Positions 22,785 to 34,239 of a DNA stretch of 64,000 nucleotides are shown here, in pieces; the stretch's first letter is position 1; the number at the start of each line of letters is the position of its first letter. The notes below the pieces were generated by a model. The model searched no databases. It worked only from the letters and a program-made list of their open reading frames with translations, and had not been told where the DNA came from. The stretch comes from Pictodentalium vernedei (Eukaryota > Mollusca > Scaphopoda > Dentaliida > Dentaliidae). The translations under genes and the position numbers were made by a program. The stretch spans positions 167,355,455-167,419,454 of the forward strand of contig CM062294.1 of assembly GCA_031216915.1 (NCBI GenBank). Reading direction: 5' to 3'.

Positions 22785-23976
22785 ATTGTCCCGACGATTT
22801 GATTCGGTTCTGTTTCAGTCGAACCGATTCGGAAATATTGGAACAGTCGATATGTTCTCAAAAACCAACAAAGTGTCTCTTCTTGAACTCTTCATGTATC
22901 AGTAGGTTTCCTGTGCAGGTAGATGAAGAGTTCAAGGACATTCCGTCTCCGAATCTATTTTGGTTCCATTCTGGAATTTTCCGCTTTTTTATTCTCTTAC
23001 CCAAACAGACGAGCAAACATTGCATACAATACTCCTTGGGTTGGGACTGATAATGTTTACGGTTGTAAGAAGATGCAGTATCTTCTACTTACTTGAAGAT
23101 CGGAGTGATTCGATTAGATTCGAAATTTTGTTCTGCCTGATTCGATTCGGAGTTCGATTTGACACGAAATTTAGTATTCGTATGGCCCTACTGGATTCAT
23201 ATCTGTAGATATTTCATGATTCACCAGCTAAATAAAAGGAAATTCTTTATTGTCAAGAATGTTGATGAAACACGTCTTAGTACAGTCTTGTGATCACAAA
23301 ACCAGGATAAAGAATTTCGATCGGTTCATGGGGCGCCATCCGGTGGAAATTCCATCGCCACTTTCCTCCCCACAATAATGTAGTATCCCATCTGTCGGAA
23401 AAGAAAAATTCGTCAACATAGAATCTTAGATAAATTTTTCATTAGTTACTCTTTGCGCAGTTTTGACATCGGCAGAATAATATTCAGAAAATATCAGCCC
23501 TATTTGTGTACTTGGCGTTCCAATCGAGATTTGATCGCAAAGGTGACGTGTTTGGTGATCTCTGTACTGTGAATACCTGTAACATTTATCATTAGGAAAT
23601 TGAAGGGTGGGGTGATCGAAAACGGAAAAGAAATGCTGACCGACTAAAACTCCTAACCGGAGCCAGTCAATTAAAACACTTGCAACTGTTGTCTCCGATA
23701 TTGTATTTTCTACCCGTAAATGTAAAGGAATTATTAAAGACGTGGCAATTTTGCGTCTGATAAATTGTGTTTTTATTTAAATAGATATAATTCATTTTCA
23801 GGGCTGAAGTTAGTGAATGGGGTGCGATAGTGTGGTGTGTGGATGGGTCGGGTCGGGTGGACGGGGAAGCCCAAATTCGCAACGTCAATTTCGAACTAGA
23901 TGACATTGAACTACCCATTGTCAGTAAAGTTGAAATGTGATGAAGGAAAATAAACACTGCACCCGTTATGGATTTA
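22785..23976. other. Unassigned stretch
   Basis: It contains gattcg-rich phrases (about 22800-23160) but no clear repeat unit. The minus-strand frame 23667-24401 runs through the MITE at 23977 and is not credible as a gene. Confidence 0.4.
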
Positions 23977-24232
23977 CAGAACGTGGAGAGTGTATTAACA
24001 TTAAATCGCCAGCAGAGTGGAGATTCTACCAGAGCAATAATTGCAAATTTGTTGCAAAGCATAACAATCAAAGCAAAGTTCCAGCCAAATGGACTCCGGG
24101 TTAAACCAGGAGGTCCACTGGCTGAAACATTGCTTGTGTTTTTTGTCCATATGTACAGAATTTGAAAGTGATACTTTGGGTGATTAATCCACTCCACGAG
24201 TGATTTAATTACAATCCACTCTCCTTGTACTG
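23977..24232. mobile_element. TA-flanked palindromic MITE, family E (diverged copy)
   Basis: It has the same architecture as 38188 and 44597: cag-acgtggagagtg ... cactctccttgtactg with flanking TA, and the centre tggactccgggttaaaccaggaggtccac. This is the most diverged of three copies. Confidence 0.8.
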
Positions 24233-24549
24233 TATGGGTCGGTCGAGAACCTAGACAATAGTGTTTGGCTTCCCACAATGATTTCCTTCGTTTTTGAGAA
24301 AACAATGGGTTAGGGCTTGCCCTCCCGATTCTGTGGGGGACGTGTTTGTCACGGAGGACAAAAGAAAAAGGAAACAAATCCCCACAAAGGCAGATGAACA
24401 AATGGTGACCCTGTAGGTGTGTGTATTTTGAAGGACACCATCATGTTTTCGAAGAATTTGGAATGTTGATTTCTGATCGCAGGGCCGGGGTAGTAACCCC
24501 GAGGCCCGGATGTCCGGGGGCCCGCGACTGAACCGAGAGCAGAATAAAA

Positions 24550-24661
24550 CCGTTGAAACTCTTTAACTCTGGGTCAACTGAGCGTCCAAACCAATCAGCA
24601 TGCATGATGCATGCTGACTGGTTTGGAGCTCAGTTGACCCAGAGTTAAAGAGTTTCAACGG
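24550..24661. repeat. 112-bp near-perfect palindrome
   Basis: Arms start ccgttgaaactctttaactc and end gagttaaagagtttcaacgg. The centre is tgcatgatgcatg near 24605. There are only about three mismatches in 54-bp arms and almost no loop. Confidence 0.9.
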
Positions 24662-24794
24662 ATTCATTCTGTAATGATGCATGCAGCATATGTAGCATGA
24701 CAGTAAATCGCTTAATGCTGAGAAACCTTACCACATGGCAACGCCTTTGTATGCAGTTTTAGGTAAGAGGAAAAGCCCCATAAAAAGAGACAAA

Positions 24795-24856
24795 GAGGAT
24801 AAAAATAACTGCAAGATGCAGTCGTGCGGCTGCATCTTGCAGTTATTTTTATCCTC
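24795..24856. repeat. Perfect hairpin, 27-bp arms, 8-nt loop
   Basis: gaggataaaaataactgcaa... (24795-24821) is the exact complement of 24830-24856, around tcgtgcgg. Confidence 0.9.
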
Positions 24857-25074
24857 AATGTACCATCTGGAGTACGTCCACATGCTTTATCATATGCCAG
24901 TTAGTCTTTGAGAGGCAATTGAGTCATAATAGATATCGGTCGGGGGAAGGGTGAATATTTTCATGGGTCCTTGGTAAGTTGGGTTTGAAACAAGGGGGCC
25001 CAGGTGGTACCATCTAATTGATCCCCCCCCCCCCCGGGCCCGTATTTTCTCTCGGCGGCACTGTCTGATTCTGA

Positions 25075-25520
25075 TCTCCGGCCTGGAATCGAACCATCGG
25101 CAACCCCGCCTGGCAATCAGGAGTCGAGCATCTAAACTACTAGATCATTGTATCTTAAAACGATAGCTGGACTGTAGCTTTTTAGATGATGTTCTAATGC
25201 TTACTTGGTTCGCGTTCCTCTCGGCAGCTGTTTGATAGTGAGAAACGCGCGAGGAACAGTGCGACGAAAGTGTTTTGGTTGGTCTCAGACGAAGACTGGC
25301 ACGGGCCTGTGTGTGTATTTTGAAGGACGCAATCATGTTTCGATGAAATTGGAATTATGCTTTTTGATCGAACCATCGGCAACCCCTCCAAGCAGTCGGG
25401 AGGAGTCCAACACCTAAACCACTAGGCAAGTGCATAAAACGATGCCTGGAGTCTAGTTTTTCAGATAAAGTTTGTCATGATACTTGGTTCACTTTCATTA
25501 CGGCAGCGTAAAGTGTGAAA
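25075..25520 (-). repeat. Two tandem tRNA-headed units, minus strand
   Basis: Same family as the 6.1-7.1 kb array: on the minus strand, box B near 25090 and 25375, ggcaatcaggagtcgagc (the anticodon-arm region) near 25112, and box A near 25140. The 3' blocks (cgtgcc, gcgtttctcactatcaaac) follow. The units are diverged and the second is degraded. Confidence 0.65.
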
Positions 25521-25529
25521 CACGCTGGT

Positions 25530-25779
25530 TTAACCCTTTAACCAACGTAACGACCAAAACCGGCCAGCGCTATTCACAAAAATCGCCAATTAATTTTCAT
25601 TATTTTTTCATTTTTTGTCTCAAACACATAGGTTATGACCCCTCATTGGAACGAGCTCGACAAGCTCGTTCCAATGAGGGGCATAACCTATGTTTTTGAG
25701 ACAAAAAATGAAAACAATTAGTTATTCAAGAATTTTGTTTGCAAGAGTCGTCTGCTTTTCATGTAAGGTAAAGAGTTAA
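25530..25779. mobile_element. TTAA MITE, family C
   Basis: Both TTAA are present. Ends TTAACCCTTTAACCAACG and taaggtaaagagttaa. The centre is ggaacgagctcgacaagctcgttcc within gttatgacccctcatt and its complement. Confidence 0.9.
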
Positions 25780-25924
25780 TAAATACAGTGGCTCTTACTT
25801 GGTTACCTTAATATTGGCAGATATAGAAGCTCTCGTTCACTTCACACCTTCAATCTTCTATCTCAGGCTGATATGAAGTTACCTCGGGCTGATATCTCGC
25901 CCGACATGAAACTAACCAAGTATT

Positions 25925-26440
25925 AACCTCCACGTAATTTGAACTGCATCAATAAGGCATGCTGATTTGTTCCGACAGTGATTTAAATATTTTTTATTGG
26001 CATTTAACGACACTTTCGACAGTCATCGTCACCTCGTGTCGTCCAGTTTTATGGGTGGAGGAAGCTGGAGTACCCGGAAAGAACCACCGAACCACCGATC
26101 AACAGCAAACAACTGCCAGACCCACAACGTACAAACTCCACACAAGCAGGGTTAGCATTGGTTGAAGACAAGTGCACCATCGACATGCAGTACCGCCACC
26201 GTGTCCCACCCGGGCTATCGGGATGAAGTGCATTGCCCAAGGACACAACGCTGTTACCCCTGGCGGGGGCCTTTCGATTTTGATGGTTCAAGTCCCGATT
26301 ATGGTACGTATTGGTTACTATGTTCGGATATCTGAACTCTCTTTCGATACACCGGTATACTGCAGTATTTTTTTGAATAACGATATCGGTATTCAATTTC
26401 GAATACCGTACCGCCCTACTGGGAAGTGTCTTCTCACCTG
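25925..26440. mobile_element. Second copy of the hAT-type MITE, split by a SINE
   Basis: aaggcatgctgatttgttcc (near 25957) and ttcaagtcccgattatggta (near 26285) match the adjacent segments of the 7620-8290 element (aaggcatgctaattcgttcc and gaagtctcgattgtggta), with a SINE between them. The right end has cgataccggt-like blocks and taccgccctac (to about 26440). Confidence 0.7.
25984..26275 (-). mobile_element. SINE body inserted in a hAT MITE, minus strand
   Basis: Read on the minus strand: ttgtgtccttgggcaatgca, gtcgatggtgcacttgtctt, ctaaccctgcttgtgtggag and the tail tgtcgttaaatgccaataaa. The tRNA head is absent. The tail belongs to the same subfamily as the SINEs at 18355 and 45078. Confidence 0.8.
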
Positions 26441-26702
26441 CATTATGCAGCATTGTTATCTTATAATCGATTGGACGCAGGCATGCCTTTTTATCACATA
26501 ATCGTGATCAAATTGGACATGACGAAATATCGGCCGCAACGTGTCTAACAAACAAGCGACGTCAAAAGTAAACGTATCATTGTGAGTTAGTTTCAGATGT
26601 AGAATTTAATTAATTTTCTCCACTATTCCAAATACGATTAGCAGACATTTTCAAAATATTTTCTGAATAACTAATGACTAAAAATTTTGCCTCGGAAATA
26701 TA

Positions 26703-28211
26703 TACTCGCCCAAAAAAGAAAGTGTGCATTGCAGAAATTGATCAAACTCCAAAAAAATAATTTCGTAGGTGTAAAGAATGTTAACCTGTTCATGAATAAG
26801 TTATATTGAACACAAAAACAGCTTTCCCCGTTAAAATTGCATTAACGTTAAATGACGTGCTGCACGTTTATGAAAAGGCATGTTTTGCACGCGGAGAGTC
26901 TGAAAATTCATGCAGCAGTGTGAATCCTTGGGTATTTAAACACTGAAGTAAGGCCTTCCTATCGTTCACATTTAAACTTGCGCTGCTGTTAAAACGACCC
27001 CACATTAGCATACCAAGATTGACAATGAATCAACGTCTCCTTGCCCTGGGTATGATTAGAGCTGGCAGAACACACAGAGAGGTTGCCCAGCATTTGAACT
27101 GCCACCGTAACACTGTAGACAGGCTCGTCCATCGACATGCACAACATGATGACGTTCGAGACCGACCCCGCTCCGGGAGATCCCGAGTTACCACCCCTGC
27201 ACAAGATCGGTATATCCGTGTCGTCCATCTCGCAACAAACGGCAACGACGACAGCCAGGAACATCCCTAACCTGAGACGGATACATCCTCCAACAGTAAT
27301 CAACCGGCTGAGAGAATACGGCTTACGTCCTCGAAGACCTGCAATTCGTCCGATTTTGACGTTACGTCATCGTCCTACTCGACTGCAGTGGTATAGACAA
27401 CATCTCAGGCATCCCTTACACTGGTGGCGACGTGTTTTATTCACAGATGAATGTCGTTTCCATCTTTCATCATCAGATGGCCGCCAGAGAGTGTACAGAC
27501 GTCGAAACGAACGCTACGCAGATCCATGTGTCGTGGAGCGAAACCGTTATGGGGGAGGGTCTCTCATAGTGTGGGGTGGCATCACTGCCCGTAACAAAAC
27601 TGAGCTGGTCATTATTGATGGCAATCTCAATGCAGCCAGATATCGTGATGAAGTGCTTACACCTGTTGTTGTCCCATTTCTGCAACGTCACGGCCCCGGC
27701 GTCATTCTACAGCAGGACAACGACCCCACGCAGCTCGTGTTGTTCAACAGTATCTGCAGCAACAACAAGTGGATGTTCTTCCCTGGCCCGCAAATTCGCC
27801 CGATATCTCACCCATTGAGCACGTATGGGACGAAATGAAACGTCAGCTACGCCGGCTTCCCCATGCTCCATCAACGCTTGTGGAACTCCAAAGACAGCTT
27901 ATCAGAATATGGAACAACATCCCACAACACTTCCATGCTAACTTGTTCGCTTCCATGAGGCGTAGATGCACAGCAGTAGTCGATGCAGACGGAGGCCATA
28001 CCAGATATTGAGTGTGTGACTTTTGTGTTTGACCCTTAGTGTCTTTGACTCTCCATGGCACCAAGAGTATTCGTCGTAGCGTAATGAAATTTCTCGTGTT
28101 GATCACAAATTGATTCATCTGCGATTGAATAAAATTTCCATGAATGAAAATGATATATATCTTTTTTTAGTGTTATTTTTTAGCATGCATACTTTCTTTT
28201 TTGGGAGAGTA
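26703..28211 (+). mobile_element. Tc1-like DNA transposon, complete with TIRs
   Basis: The inverted termini TACTCGCCCAAAAAAGAAAG and the complement of ctttcttttttgggagagta are about 27 bp with 2-3 mismatches, flanked by TA (26701-26702 and 28212-28213). The element is 1509 bp, the usual Tc1 size, with one transposase gene in the middle. The 3' UTR holds aataaaatttcc, a possible poly(A) signal. Confidence 0.9.
27019..28011 (+). pseudogene. Tc1-like DDE transposase, frameshifted
   Basis: A DD34E-type cut-and-paste transposase. The N-terminal frame from ATG 27019 has the paired-like helix-turn-helix: GMIRAGRTHREVAQHLNC, then a GRPR-like hook RPRSGRSR. The catalytic region shifts frame (27137-27838): first Asp in LFTDECRF (about 27446), WGGI, second Asp in LQQDNDP (about 27716). 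Another shift (27769-28011) carries SPDISPIEHVWDEM with the third acidic residue (about 27817). At least two frameshifts make it inactive as written. The distance between the second Asp and Glu (about 101 nt) fits DD34E. Confidence 0.88.
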
Positions 28212-28419
28212 TAGCTTCTGACCCTCCCTCAGACATCTTTCCAACGAGGGGTCATAAACAATGTTTTCAAGGCAAAAAGTGAAAAAAAATCATAATATTT
28301 GGTGGCCCTTTTTATGAACACCGGTAGTCAGTTACGTTAGAAATGGGTAAATTCCACATTATATGAAAAAAGAATCTCAAATTCGTCACGAATTGATATA
28401 AATTTTAGAATCTCGTTTA

Positions 28420-28615
28420 TTAACCCTTTACCCAACGAATCGCCCGCATCCGACCGCGTAATATGCAAATTCAGTAGTTGAAAAAATATTATTTTTCAAA
28501 AAATTTCAACAAAGCCATATCATGATATGGTTTTGTTGAAATGTTTTGAAAAATTTCAAAAAATTATATTTAAAATAATAAATTTTGATATCGTCTGCGT
28601 TGGGTAAAGGGTTAA
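28420..28615. mobile_element. TTAA MITE, family B (centre deleted)
   Basis: Both TTAA are intact, with ends CCCTTTACCCAACG and cgttgggtaaaggg. The centre is shortened to catatcatgatatgg, so the gaacgagctcg palindrome of relatives is lost. Confidence 0.9.
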
Positions 28616-28715
28616 ATTCGATTTGATCCTCGGTAAACCTCGACTGAGGTCGATTTATGTGAACATCATTCAGAAATTTCATTTCCTTTCCCTATTCGAT
28701 TAGTAAGAAGCATAG

Positions 28716-28733
28716 GGGGGGGGGGGGGGGGTG
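28716..28733. repeat. Poly-G tract
   Basis: About 16 G in a row, one of about a dozen long G/C runs in the window. Confidence 0.9.
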
Positions 28734-29465
28734 GCACATGGATGTTCCAGGATCTAGGAGCCATGAGATGGTCTAGGTTCTAGAAGCCAATCAATGTCTA
28801 GGAGCTAAGAGGCTCTGTATTCTTTCGAGAACCAAAATGAGATGAGTCGAAAAGTTGTACAAGGAATGGCGCTTTTGTATTTGCTCGGATATGCTTCTTT
28901 CAAATTTCCCCCAATTCTGAGGAACCGCACATGCTCCCTATTACACCAGGTAGATAAATCACAGATTGTTCCATCCCCCGAAAGCCAACCCCTAACCACG
29001 AGACTTCGGGGAATGGATGTTTCTGAGTTTACATTCTGTGTCACCATAGTACCCAAGACGGTGTCCTCCTTAAATAAATTAACAGAGGAAAAATGTATCA
29101 CCCTAACAACACTCACATTGTATGCGCGCTAACATCACGTATCTCCGTGATAAAAAGTCGCACTAGGGTAGCTCATGATCACTTTAATGATAACCCATGT
29201 TACACCTAGCGATAAACTGATCGGGTTCCTGCCAATAGGGCAGGAAACCGCATTCTCAATTCTTAGAGGTATAACGTCACTCCCGATGAACTGGTCGTAT
29301 TCCTGCCAATGGGGAAGAAAAACCACATTCTCCAATATTTAAAAGCCCCCGAATGCTGAAATGAAACACGGGTTCAAGTTTACGGTTGCTGAAAAAATCT
29401 TTTTTATTCGAATGTCACCATAGAAAAATATTACTATTTTAAAGATGTGTTCTTTAAAATTTCAG

Positions 29466-29565
29466 GGTGAAGAGAACCAATGTTCAGCCAATCCGTGTGA
29501 GAATGGGAAGGTTTGTGCCTTGTCCCAAATAGGCGGACCAGGTTTCATCTGTTTACCGATCAAAG
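29466..29565 (+). CDS. Exon of a host extracellular protein: EGF-like module (partial)
   Basis: Acceptor tctttaaaatttcag precedes 29466 and donor g|gtcagt follows 29565. The 100-bp exon codes about 33 residues with the spacing C-SANP-C-ENGKV-C-ALSQIGGPGFI-C, the first four cysteines of an EGF-like fold; LPIKG follows and continues into the next exon with one base of a shared Gly codon. It would act outside the cell, probably in a secreted or surface protein. The upstream exon, signal peptide and promoter are not recognised. Phase 1 at the donor matches the next exon exactly, which supports a real gene. Confidence 0.75.
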
Positions 29566-29583
29566 GTCAGTGTATGTATCTTG

Positions 29584-30243
29584 CAGGCATGTCAACCTGT
29601 ACCTGTACAGCCCCGGTGCCGCCAGTACCCTCATGCTAAAACCGGCACCGGTACTGAAGCTTTTGTCCCGCCGGTACCGGGACAAAATTATTTTATGGGG
29701 AAATTCCTAACCGAACGAGGGTAAACCGGCTTATAATTCGTCCCCTGAGTTCCAATGCGTTCTATGCGCCAACTGGCACATAGAACGCATTGGAACGCAG
29801 GGGACGAATTGTGTATGGCGTACTTACACGACATAGTTTCAGCTTATTTGTGAATGAACATATTAAAACACTCTAAAGGGGCATGTTTTTCTGCACCACC
29901 ACCTCGATAAGGCCGATAATTTTAACTTTCCAAAAGTGGCATCAAAGACAATGAAAGAACCGCCATCGGCTACTTCAAAGAAATTATTTTGTGACGAAAT
30001 CAAAGCAATCATAAAGCACGATTTTCGTGCTTTATGATTACTTTGATGTCGCCACAAAATAATTGGTATGATGCCATGTTTGTCATGGCAATCTTGGAGA
30101 CTGGGTCGATTTAAATACGAATTTCTCCCATCTGATTTGATGTCACTCAATTGTTGACTCGTCCTGGTACCGGTTTCGACGGGACAGGCTCTGTCCAGTA
30201 CCAGTACCGGTTATGTTGTACCGGCGGCACCTTGACATGCCTG
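29584..30243. mobile_element. hAT-type MITE with exact 8-bp target duplication, 660 bp
   Basis: gtatcttg is duplicated exactly (29576-29583 and 30244-30251). The termini CAGGCATGTCAA and TTGACATGCCTG are complementary; ggtgccgcc/ggcggcacc and gtaccgg-type blocks follow inward. It contains two inner palindromes, about 29738-29810 (tccaatgcgttctatg and complement) and about 29990-30065 (aatcataaagcacgattttc and complement). It lies 10 bp beyond the splice donor of the EGF exon. No transposase. Confidence 0.9.
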
Positions 30244-30659
30244 GTATCTTGGAGCGATTTCTGTTCTCTTTGAAGATCTCAGGCTACCCCACGAATTCTG
30301 CAAGTAATTCGACGCCGTTATGACGTGGAATCCGTCTAACCCTGAAATAGTCCATCTCGTTTGTTTAGATTCACTCGACTGGAATTTGTTCCGTTTTCCG
30401 ACCAACGGATATATTCCAGACGAATGAATCATCAGAATACCATAAACATTCATCTGCCTTAAATTAGCGGACGAAATGTTTCTTAATGGAGACTTGATTT
30501 GGCCTAGTTTTTGATGACATAACTATTCGGAATGAATATTCATCATAGCCATGGTTTTATGATTACGCCACGTAACCCCACTATTTGAGTTAGTATCTTG
30601 ATGGTCTCGATGTGAAAAAAATTCTTATTGACTGGAATATTTATAACTGGAGCACAAAA

Positions 30660-31190
30660 GAAAAACTTTTTATTACACGCCTGTTCTATGAAATCCTCAT
30701 CTTTAGCAACACTAAGCCATGCGGAAAATGAAAATCCGTTTCGCACATATGTGCCGAACGGAAATCGTTGACGGACTATTTTTAAATAGAAGCGAAGTTT
30801 CAATGGAATTTTCTACAAATCGTTCACCGCAGTTACAATTTGAATCGCTAGCGATAACTAAACATAGTAACACGGGTTCGCCTCTCAAATTTGGTTGGCG
30901 ATAAAATGCGTTCTTTTTGCTGATAGTTCACTGGCACATAGAACACATTCGAACTCAGGGGCGAGTTGTCAAATGAGTTGCTGAGTGTCCTTCTAATAAT
31001 TGCTTTTAGAGACGTGAAGACGTAATAAACACAGAACGACACACGCTTGTGAATGGGTTAATCGATATGGACATTGTGTCATCTCAGAAGGATAAAATTC
31101 GAGGTCTGCGGCCTCTCGTTTTATCCTTCCGCGCTGGCACTCGTGCCATATCGACTAACCCATTCACACGCGGGTGTCGTTGTGTGTACA
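30660..31190. mobile_element. Foldback repeat, family D (copy 1)
   Basis: It shares ordered blocks with 36815-37345: tattacacgcc-gttctatgaaatcc, gcggaaaatgaaaatccgtt, ggcgataaaatg-gttcttttt, acgtgaag-cgt-aataaacacaga and a terminal palindrome. In that palindrome, gaatgggttaatcgatat pairs with atatcgactaacccattc and aaggataaaa with ttttatcctt, centred near 31107. Boundaries are approximate. Confidence 0.65.
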
Positions 31191-31950
31191 TATCTTTGTG
31201 AGTAAAGGGACGTCACATCACACCAACGGTTGTCTGCGTGTTAACTCCATATAATTTAATCATTTGCCCCGCCTCTGCGTTTGATTGGTTGAAAGCATGC
31301 GTGACGGCAGACTGATAGATGGATAACAAGCTTGTAAACAAAGATCAATGATCGATTTTTCATCGCCTCCAGTCAGCGAGAATATAATGATAATTTCTCG
31401 GGAACAATTGAATTTAATAAATAATATAAAAAATATACCGAAGTGGGAGAGGAATAAAAGATTATACATCCGAACATGATTTTGGGGGAACTTAAAAAAA
31501 ATGTTACGTGACTTGCTAAATATCTGTCGTCTGCGATCGAAAATCAAAACCACAAACAAAACTCCGAAGTATTTTTCAATTTTTTTCCACGCAAATTCAA
31601 GATTTTCTTTTACGATGGCCAATGAATGGTATGGAAATTTCAATATCGGTGATCCGACAGAATTTATAAATTTGAGAGAAGGAACAAATCCTGAGTTAAA
31701 CAATTTATTTAAGCAAACGCCAAGATTTGTGCGGATTTCAGATGAACTGTTGAATGAACATGATGAATGTAGACAGTCGATAACTTGATGACAGAGTGCA
31801 AAACTTTGATTGAGACGGACCAATGAAACGTCGAATTTGACAAATTGGCAATGATTGACGTGACCTGTTTGTGGCACTGTTGTCTTTTGCGAAAATTAAA
31901 CGTTTTTCGTTCACGTACACATAGTTTTCATATTTTAATATTACAGCCGG
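31191..31950. other. Unassigned stretch with overlapping open frames
   Basis: A 205-codon frame on the minus strand (31260-31877) and a 95-codon frame on the plus strand (31501-31788) overlap. Neither resembles a family I know, and neither has obvious splice or repeat context. Confidence 0.35.
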
Positions 31951-31954
31951 ATTA

Positions 31955-32058
31955 AATTATAAGAAATAACTGTTGCTACGCGAGTTATGAAGCTTGTGCT
32001 GAAAATTTTCGGTTTATATCGCATAAACCGAAGGAAAACAACAATTATTTCTTAAGAA
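31955..32058. repeat. Inverted repeat with inner hairpin
   Basis: ttataagaaataactgttg pairs with caacaattatttcttaag at the ends; tcggtttat-atcgc-ataaaccga forms the inner stem. Confidence 0.7.
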
Positions 32059-32187
32059 AAGTGGATAAACAAACAGCACATTACGGCGTCGAATTCCTTA
32101 GAGAATTATACTGGTGACCGGATAGCTGGGTTCTTTCACACCCCAACAACCCTGTCATATGCCAGATATTACAGAATGGTATATCCC

Positions 32188-32405
32188 ATGTTTGTTACGC
32201 CCACTTTTGTCATAACTTACGAGTTTTGTCACAGCTCCCACTTTTGTTATAAAATCGCCAGGTTTTGTTGTAGCTCCCACTTTTGTGATAACGTTACCAG
32301 GTTTTATCATAAATTAGGTTACCGGTTTTGTAATAAACATCGACAGGTTTTATCATAAAAAATATCACCTCTTTTGTCATAGATATCAACAGGTTTTGTA
32401 ACACA
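32188..32405 (+). repeat. Degenerate ~30-35-bp tandem repeat, about 7 units
   Basis: Units follow the pattern (agg)ttttgt-ataa-(a/g)t-cac/cag, for example cccacttttgtcataactta, cccacttttgttataaaatc and aggttttatcataaa. Confidence 0.7.
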
Positions 32406-33369
32406 ATATAGCCTACCACTTCGTATTGCCCTAATCAATCAGGTGACAGTAAAAGGCGAAAGGTGAGTAAGTATCCCCAAGGGTTAACAGTATACCAACG
32501 GGGTACATACTGTCCATACTATACTGCCATACCTGACACTCACAAGCACCCAGCAGTATTATATGACTTAGAATTACGTATTACCCAAGGCAATAATACT
32601 ATGGGATAAGGTGAGTTAGTTGAACAACACACTGTACAATGTGTCGTTTTTTATCCGTATATAAGTCTTTAATGATAAACTCTATTCCTTATCCATTTTC
32701 TGTTCTCCCAATGAGTGTAAATCTGGACAACATTGTATCATCGACTGTACTTCGTATTTTGGGGGTACATGCCAAACATTGGAATATTTAAGAAACGATA
32801 TAATCGGTGGGGGATTTCTAAAGCTTTATATCTTTCCTTGAGTGGAACAAGGCGCCAACCACAATGCTTTAGCATTGCAGATGGCACCTTGTTCGTCTGA
32901 TGGGATGATATATATGTAAATACCATTGAGTGTTACGTTACAATTTTTGATACATTGTAAACTCCCGGTCTTAAGTTCGTAACTAATACCAAGTATCGAG
33001 GGTCCTGTCTATTCGTCGGCCGCACTCCTCCACCCACCTCCCTCGCGCCCTCGACTGCTTTATTTTTTAATTCTATCTTTAAGAGTTTAGTTTTTGTTTT
33101 TTCTAAACAATTACATTTTGAAATAAAAATCTCCGCTTGTCTAAATCTTTGGCAGCAAGAATGTATTTGCACGTATCAGGAAAAGCAACTTCAGTTGTAA
33201 ATAGCACGGTTGAAGAGAGAAACGTTTGAAAGAAACCTAAGGATTTTTTTTTTCACTAGCCCAAAAATGAAGCCAACAAGGGAGAGGAAATACACAATTT
33301 TCCACAAACACATATTTGTGTTTTTGTTCACATTTTCGCCCCCACCCTCCTTCCCATAAAAAGCACAAC

Positions 33370-33480
33370 GACGTAGTCGATGATCCCTCACTGGAACGAG
33401 CTCTCTGAGCTCGTTTCAATGATGGGTCACAGGCTATGTTTTTCATATCAAAGAAATGAATGGGTTCAGTTAGTCGAGAA
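33370..33480. mobile_element. Diverged TTAA-MITE centre, family C
   Basis: It keeps gatccctcactggaacgagc, then gagctcgtttcaatgatggg and aggctatgttttt. The termini are lost. Confidence 0.55.
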
Positions 33481-33823
33481 ATATTTTCAGAGTTATCCAT
33501 GATATATAAATATTCAGGCCAACTTGAACACTGCTTCTAGATCACAGTGGGGTAGTTCCTCCAGCCGACAAAAATGTTTTATTTTTTTTTAACAAAGCAC
33601 AAGAAGTACCAACAAACGTTCAGCGCATGAGACATCGGTTGTACCTGAGCTCTATGAGCAGAGGATGTCTTTGTGTTTCTTGTGTCTTGTTGGAGAAATC
33701 TTAAATATTTATTAAGTGGAGAAACCATCATACTAATTTCGTAATATTCCAACCTCCATGAATTTTAATGATATCACTTTCTGGAGTTCTTGTGGCGATT
33801 TTTAATTTATTTTGTTTATCCAG

Positions 33824-33975
33824 GTCAATGGACGTACATCTTTGGCGCCAGGAATGGTACAGGCATGTTGGTATATGAAAGTTGGATCAATGATACCTAC
33901 ATTTGTACCGATTCCAAATGCCCAATTTACAAAAGTGATATCGTGAAAGAATGGAGCAATCGCAAGATAGTCAAG
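33824..33975 (+). CDS. Exon of a host extracellular protein: N-terminal half of an unnamed Trp-rich domain
   Basis: Acceptor tgtttatccag precedes 33824; donor aag|gttagt follows 33975. The 152-bp exon completes the Gly codon begun at 29565 and then reads QWTYIFGARNGTGMLVYESW, further on CTDSKCPIYKSDIVKEW and NRKIVK. Two potential N-glycosylation sites (NGT, NDT) and a Cys pair fit a secreted domain. It ends in phase 0, matching the start of the exon at 45677. I associate this W-x-F-x-A/NGTG...VYESW pattern with extracellular proteins of marine invertebrates but know no domain name for it. Confidence 0.75.
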
Positions 33976-34239
33976 GTTAGTCATTAGTCCACTCAGTATT
34001 TACTTGACTTTTCCTGCAAAAGTCGGAGGACTGACACACTAAAACTATAGTGAAAGCCGTTGTATCCCAGACTCGTCATGTGTTCTTGTAATGTAACGTG
34101 TCAATTTGTCATATACCTATCATTGATTTGATGTGTCTTACCGCTATCAACAAATTTTGATCGCCGGGTGACAATGTTTTTTTTTATAATTAAATGGTTG
34201 GTCTTAAAACGCAATGGGTACGACAAAATGTCAATCATG

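Noticed and set aside
23667-24401. 244-codon minus-strand frame
   Set aside because: It runs straight through a palindromic MITE (23977-24232) and has no recognisable domain.
31260-31877. 205-codon minus-strand frame and the 95-codon plus-strand frame inside it
   Set aside because: No family signature, no splice context and mutual overlap; length alone is weak evidence in AT-rich DNA.
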